A stretch of 38,090 bases of DNA from Burkholderiaceae bacterium (GTDB taxonomy: Bacteria > Pseudomonadota > Gammaproteobacteria > Burkholderiales > Burkholderiaceae_C). Shown here in pieces: positions 30,052 to 38,090 of the stretch. Where the stretch lies: NCBI GenBank assembly GCA_022072045.1, contig JAJVIL010000019.1:1-38090 (forward strand), given 5' to 3'. The notes under the pieces are model-generated. The model was not told the origin of the DNA, did no database searches, and saw only the letters and a list, made by a program, of their open reading frames with translations. The first letter of the stretch is position 1; each line of letters begins with the position of its first letter. Position numbers and translations under genes: made by a program.

Positions 30052-30077
30052 GAAACCTCAAGCAATCGAAGGCCCAC

Positions 30078-31391
30078 ATGGCAGTGCAGATCGAAACCCT
30101 CGAGAAACTCGAACGCCGCATCACGCTGACCGTGCCGGCGCAGGAGATCAGCGCCGAAGTGCAGGCGCGCCTGAAGAAGCTGTCGCGCACGGTGCGCGCC
30201 GACGGCTTCCGGCCCGGCAAGGTGCCGCTGTCGGTGGTGGCGCAGCGCTATGGTGCATCGGTGCAGTACGAAGTGATGAACGACAAGCTCGGCGCCGCCT
30301 TCGAGCAGGCGGCCAACGAGGCCAAGGTGCGCGTGGCCGGCATGCCGCGCATCACGCCCAAGGACGACGCACCCGAGGGCAGCGTGTCGTTCGATGCGAC
30401 GTTCGAGGTCTACCCCGAGGTCACGCTCGGCGACCTGGCAGCAGCCGAGATCGAACGCGTGCGCTGCGAGGTCGACGACGCGGCGATCGACCGCACGATC
30501 GACATCCTGCGCAGGCAGCGCCGCACGTTCGCGCAGCGCCCCGCCGCCGAAGGAGCGGCCGAAAGCGACCGCGTGACGATCGACTTCGAGGGCAAGATCG
30601 ACGGCGAAGCCTTCGCCGGCGGCAAGGCCGAAGGCTTCGCGTTCATCATCGGCGAAGGCCAGATGCTCGAGCAGTTCGACAAGGCGGTGCGCGGCATGCA
30701 GGTCGGCCAGTCGAAGACGTTTCCGCTGCAGTTCCCGGCCGACTACGGCAGCAAGGACGTCGCCGGCAAGGAGGCCGACTTCCTGGTCACGATGAAGAAG
30801 ATCGAGGCGCAGCATCTGCCCGAGGTGAACGAAACGTTCGTCAAGGCGCTGGGCATCGCCAGCGGCACCACCGATGCGCTGCGTGCCGACGTGCGCAGGA
30901 ACCTCGAACGCGAGGTGAAGCAGCGGGTGCTCGGGCGCAACAAGGCCGCCGCGATGGATGCGCTGGTGAAGCACGCCACGCTGGAGGTGCCGAGGTCGCT
31001 GGTGGCTGCCGAGGTCGACCGCATGACCGCCGTCGCGCGCGAGGATCTCAAGCAGCGCGGCGTCAAGGACGCCGAAAATGCGCCGATTCCGGCCGACATC
31101 TTCCAGGCGCAGGCCGAGCGGCGCGTGCGGCTCGGCCTGGTGGTCGCGGAACTGGTGCGCCAGCAGTCGCTGCAGGCCAAGCCCGAGCAACTGCAGGCGC
31201 ACATCGAGGAGCTGTCGCAGAGCTACGAGAAGCCCGCCGAGGTGATGCGCTGGTACCTGTCGGACCGCAAGCGGATGGCCGAGGTCGAGGCGATGGTGGT
31301 GGAGTCCAACGTGACGCAGTACCTGATGGAGCACGCGAAGGTGGTCGACAGGGCGCTGGCGTTTGCCGACCTGATGGAGACCCAGGCATGA
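30078..31391 (+). CDS. tig: Trigger factor (ribosome-associated chaperone)
   Basis: [63 protein letters not shown] domain [22 protein letters not shown]. Confidence 0.97.
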   Translation: MAVQIETLEKLERRITLTVPAQEISAEVQARLKKLSRTVRADGFRPGKVPLSVVAQRYGASVQYEVMNDKLGAAFEQAANEAKVRVAGMPRITPKDDAPEGSVSFDATFEVYPEVTLGDLAAAEIERVRCEVDDAAIDRTIDILRRQRRTFAQRPAAEGAAESDRVTIDFEGKIDGEAFAGGKAEGFAFIIGEGQMLEQFDKAVRGMQVGQSKTFPLQFPADYGSKDVAGKEADFLVTMKKIEAQHLPEVNETFVKALGIASGTTDALRADVRRNLEREVKQRVLGRNKAAAMDALVKHATLEVPRSLVAAEVDRMTAVAREDLKQRGVKDAENAPIPADIFQAQAERRVRLGLVVAELVRQQSLQAKPEQLQAHIEELSQSYEKPAEVMRWYLSDRKRMAEVEAMVVESNVTQYLMEHAKVVDRALAFADLMETQA

Positions 31392-32014
31392 GCCGAGACA
31401 GCAGCATGAGCGTTCAAGAGACCACCGGGCTGGGCATGGTGCCCATCGTCATCGAGCAGTCCGGTCGCGGCGAGCGCGCCTACGACATCTACAGCCGTCT
31501 GCTGCGCGAGCGCATCGTCTTCCTGGTTGGCGGCATCAACGACGCCACCGCCAATCTGGTGGTCGCGCAGCTGCTGTTCCTGGAGAGCGAGAACCCCGAC
31601 AAGGACATCTCGCTGTACATCAACTCGCCGGGCGGCAGCGTCAGCGCCGGGTTGTCGATCTACGACACGATGCAGTTCATCAAGCCCGACGTGTCGACGC
31701 TGTGCCTGGGAATGGCCGCCAGCATGGGCTCGTTCCTGATGATGGCGGGCGCTCCGGGCAAGCGCGCGGCGCTGCCCAACTCGCGGCTGATGATTCATCA
31801 GCCCTCGGGCGGCGCGCAGGGGCAGGCCGCCGACATCGAAATCCAGGCGCGCGAGATCCTGAAAACACGCGAGCAACTCAACCGCATTTACGCCGAGCGC
31901 ACCGGGCAGTCGGTGGAGAAGATCGCCGCCGACATGGAGCGCGACTACTGGATGTCGCCCGGCGAAGCGAAGGACTACGGCCTGATCGACCAGGTGCTCG
32001 ACAAGCGTGCGTAA
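31388..32014 (+). CDS. clpP: ATP-dependent Clp protease proteolytic subunit (start may be the internal ATG at 31406)
   Basis: [71 protein letters not shown] and LMIHQPSGG active-site motifs. Confidence 0.98.
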   Translation: MSRDSSMSVQETTGLGMVPIVIEQSGRGERAYDIYSRLLRERIVFLVGGINDATANLVVAQLLFLESENPDKDISLYINSPGGSVSAGLSIYDTMQFIKPDVSTLCLGMAASMGSFLMMAGAPGKRAALPNSRLMIHQPSGGAQGQAADIEIQAREILKTREQLNRIYAERTGQSVEKIAADMERDYWMSPGEAKDYGLIDQVLDKRA

Positions 32015-32128
32015 TCCACGGCCTCGTTTGGCCCCGTCGGGGCCGTTGCGGGGTGCAGGCGAGGGTGGCGCGGGCTTGGCATATCATCCAATCAACCCGG
32101 CATCGCGGCGGATCGCATCCTAGACACC

Positions 32129-33394
<1,266 letters not shown>

Positions 33395-33459
33395 CCATGA
33401 AACTCCGGGCGCGACCTGCAGTCCGACCCCAGAGCCCGCCGATTCCCTTGCATTCATCG

Positions 33460-33494
33460 TCTCAGACCTCATGTCGGCCTGAGAAAGTGAGGTC
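33460..33494 (+). promoter_or_regulatory. Overlapping alternative inverted repeats in the lon 5' region
   Basis: TCTCAG (33460-33465)/CTGAGA (33479-33484) and GACCTCA (33465-33471)/TGAGGTC (33488-33494); the second covers the likely Shine-Dalgarno GAGG. Confidence 0.5.
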
Positions 33495-33498
33495 CTAG

Positions 33499-35925
<2,427 letters not shown>

Positions 35926-35967
35926 CCATCCGGCAAGTGAAGGGGCCTGCCAAGCGGGTGCCGTGGC

Positions 35968-35973
35968 TATAAT
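35968..35973 (+). promoter_or_regulatory. -10 element of the tRNA-Gly promoter
   Basis: Perfect TATAAT 32 nt upstream of tRNA-Gly, followed by a GC-rich discriminator (TCGCGCC); no clear -35. Confidence 0.6.
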
Positions 35974-36005
35974 TCGCGCCTGCGCCGGGCCCGAGCCCGG
36001 CCGTT

Positions 36006-36081
36006 GCGGGAATAGCTCAGTTGGTAGAGCGCAACCTTGCCAAGGTTGAGGTCGGGAGTTCGAGACTCCTTTCCCGCTCCA
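36006..36081 (+). tRNA. tRNA-Gly(GCC)
   Basis: GCGGGAA...TTCCCGC TCCA; anticodon loop CTTGCCAAG; encoded CCA. Confidence 0.97.
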
Positions 36082-36089
36082 GATGACGC

Positions 36090-36119
36090 ACGAAGGGGAA
36101 GCCGACGCTTCCCCTTCGT
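36090..36119 (+). terminator. Perfect 13-bp hairpin between tRNA-Gly and tRNA-Cys (terminator-like, no U-tract)
   Basis: ACGAAGGGGAAGC - CGAC - GCTTCCCCTTCGT. Confidence 0.45.
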
Positions 36120-36175
36120 CGTTCCAGGCGGCCCGGGCGAGGAGCATGGCGGCTTGTGGGAGAATCCACGCCCTC

Positions 36176-36249
36176 GGCGCGATAGCAAAGCGGTTATGCA
36201 CCGGACTGCAAATCCGTTGAGGCCGGTTCGACTCCGGCTCGCGCCTCCA
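36176..36249 (+). tRNA. tRNA-Cys(GCA)
   Basis: GGCGCGA...TCGCGCC TCCA; anticodon loop CTGCAAA; encoded CCA. Confidence 0.96.
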
Positions 36250-36357
36250 CCTTCTTGCGACCCGCCCGCCTGTTGAACGACGGGTGCGCTCTCGATCAAG
36301 CCCTTGCCGGGCGTTTGACCAAGAATGCCCCGATTCCGCCGTTGTCGGGATGAAGGC

Positions 36358-37953
36358 ATGGTGCAGCAGACATACGACTTCGTGGTGGTGGGCGGCGGCT
36401 CGGCCGGCTGCGTGATCACGCATCGCCTGGTGCGCGCCGGGCACTCGGTGCTGCTGCTCGAAGCAGGCCCGAACGACGACTCGATGTTCGTGCAGATGCC
36501 CGCCACCTTCGTGCGCGTGATCGGCACCGAGCGCAGCTGGATCTACGAGACCGAGCCGCAGGCCGGCGCGGCGGGCCGCAAGATGGCGGTTCCGCAGGGC
36601 CGCATGCTCGGCGGCGGCAGTTCGCTCAACGCGATGGTCTACATGCGCGGCACGCGCGAAGACTACGACGGCTGGGCGCGCCAGGGCTGCGCGGGCTGGG
36701 GCTGGGACGAGGTGCTCGAGGTCTTCAAGCGGGCCGAAAGCAACCAGCGGCTGTCGCAACCGCTGCATGGCACCGACGGCCCGCTGAAGGTCAGCGACAC
36801 GCGCTTCCGGCACCCGCTGAGCCTGGCGTTCGTGAAGGGCGCGCAGGAGGCGGGCCTGGCCTACAACGATGACTTCAACGGCGTGCGCCAGACGGGCGTC
36901 GGTTTCTACCAGACCACCACCGTCGGCGGCCAGCGCGGCAGCACCGCGGCGACCTACCTGGCTGCGGTGCAGGGCAACCCGCGCCTCACCGTGGTCACCG
37001 GCGCGCATGTGCTGAAGCTGTCGCTCCGCGGCGCCGAGGTCACCGGGGTCGAGTACCGCACGAAGGCAGGCACGGCAACGGCCTCGGCGGCCAAGGAGGT
37101 CATCCTGGCCGCCGGCGCGCTGGCGACGCCGAAGATCCTGATGCTCTCGGGGATCGGCCCGGGCGCGCACCTGCAATCGCTGGGCATTCCGGTGCTGAGG
37201 GACCTGCCCGGCGTCGGCGGCAACTACCACGACCATCTCGAGGTGGGCGTCTACGGCCGCGCGCGCGACCCGATCAGCCTGTTCGGCAACGACCGGGGCT
37301 TGAAGGCCTTCAAGCACGGCGTCCAATGGAAGCTGTTTCGCACCGGCCTGCTGACCTCCAACGTGGTCGAGAGCGGCGCCTTCGTCGACACGCTCGGTGC
37401 CGGCGGACGGCCCGACATGCAGTTTCACGTGCTGCCGACGCTGGTGGGCGACGTCGACCGCGAGCCGCTGGGCGGTCACGGCATCTCGCTCAATCCGTGC
37501 TTCCTGCACCCGAAGTCGCGCGGCACCGTGCGCCTGCGCAGCACCGACCCGATGGCGCCGATCGTGTTCGACGCTGCCGCGCTGCGCGAGCAGGCCGATG
37601 TCGACGCGCTCGTTCGCGGCGTGAAGCTCGCCCGGCGCATCCTGCGTACGCCGTCGATGAGCAAGCTGATCAGCGAAGAGCTCGAGCCGGGCCGCGACGA
37701 GGCGATCGCGGACCAGGCGCTGGAAGACTACGTGCGCCGGCGCGCCAAGACCGTCTACCACCCGGTGGGCACCTGCAAGATGGGGGTCGACGCCGAGGCG
37801 GTGGTCGATCCGCAGTTGCGCGTGCACGGCGTGGCGCGGCTGCGCGTGTGCGACGCCTCGGTGTTCCCGACGATCATGAGCGGCAACACCAACGCGCCGG
37901 TGATCATGGTCGCCGAGCGCTGCGGCGACTTCATTGTTTCGGGTGCGCGCTGA
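36358..37953 (+). CDS. GMC family oxidoreductase (choline dehydrogenase-like)
   Basis: [35 protein letters not shown]...[18 protein letters not shown]...[16 protein letters not shown] signatures. Confidence 0.95.
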   Translation: MVQQTYDFVVVGGGSAGCVITHRLVRAGHSVLLLEAGPNDDSMFVQMPATFVRVIGTERSWIYETEPQAGAAGRKMAVPQGRMLGGGSSLNAMVYMRGTREDYDGWARQGCAGWGWDEVLEVFKRAESNQRLSQPLHGTDGPLKVSDTRFRHPLSLAFVKGAQEAGLAYNDDFNGVRQTGVGFYQTTTVGGQRGSTAATYLAAVQGNPRLTVVTGAHVLKLSLRGAEVTGVEYRTKAGTATASAAKEVILAAGALATPKILMLSGIGPGAHLQSLGIPVLRDLPGVGGNYHDHLEVGVYGRARDPISLFGNDRGLKAFKHGVQWKLFRTGLLTSNVVESGAFVDTLGAGGRPDMQFHVLPTLVGDVDREPLGGHGISLNPCFLHPKSRGTVRLRSTDPMAPIVFDAAALREQADVDALVRGVKLARRILRTPSMSKLISEELEPGRDEAIADQALEDYVRRRAKTVYHPVGTCKMGVDAEAVVDPQLRVHGVARLRVCDASVFPTIMSGNTNAPVIMVAERCGDFIVSGAR

Positions 37954-37977
37954 GCGCAGCCCTCGCAAGAGACAGGC

Positions 37978-38090
37978 ATGGGCGCATTCGACGGCCGCGT
38001 GGCGTTCATCACCGGCGGCGGCAGCGGCATCGGTGCGGCGGCGGCGCGCCAGTTCGCCGCCGCCGGCGGCAAGGTGGTACTGATGGGTCG
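37978..38090 (+). CDS. SDR family oxidoreductase (partial, runs off window end)
   Basis: [37 protein letters not shown]; TGxxxGIG Rossmann motif. Confidence 0.88.
   Translation, partial: MGAFDGRVAFITGGGSGIGAAAARQFAAAGGKVVLMG

Noticed and set aside
32015-32128. GGCCCC-GTC-GGGGCC hairpin and CATATCAT box between clpP and clpX
   Set aside because: Could be a terminator and promoter, but there is no U-tract and no convincing -35; not strong enough to call.

Overview
High-GC bacterial chromosomal window. Gene content and order suggest a betaproteobacterium of the Burkholderiales type (inference). I saw no mobile elements, CRISPR arrays or rRNA genes. Left to right: (i) divergent membrane H+-pyrophosphatase (hppA, partial) and soluble pyrophosphatase (ppa); (ii) full-length M16 peptidase, a COG3146/FemAB-like acyltransferase, and nadE with a PII gene; (iii) a minus-strand, stop/start-overlapping six-gene run: ECF-type sigma factor, DUF3619, DUF3106, RDD protein, dgkA, LOG-family; (iv) the branched-chain amino acid locus ilvB-ilvN-ilvC-pssA-leuA(type 2)-leuA(type 1), with a Leu-codon leader peptide and attenuator before the first leuA and a weaker candidate leader before ilvB; (v) D-Ala-D-Ala endopeptidase, IclR regulator, hpnCDE squalene genes divergent from an RND efflux pair with a perfect TetR-like operator; (vi) tRNA-Leu(UAG)-tig-clpP-clpX-lon, tRNA-Gly, tRNA-Cys, GMC oxidoreductase and an SDR fragment. 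Main candidates for new biology: the leuA attenuator with its CUA-bearing leader peptide, the sigma/DUF3619/DUF3106 module as a possible envelope-stress switch, and a pair of competing hairpins over the lon ribosome-binding site. All calls come from reading the sequence; no searches or folding programs were run.
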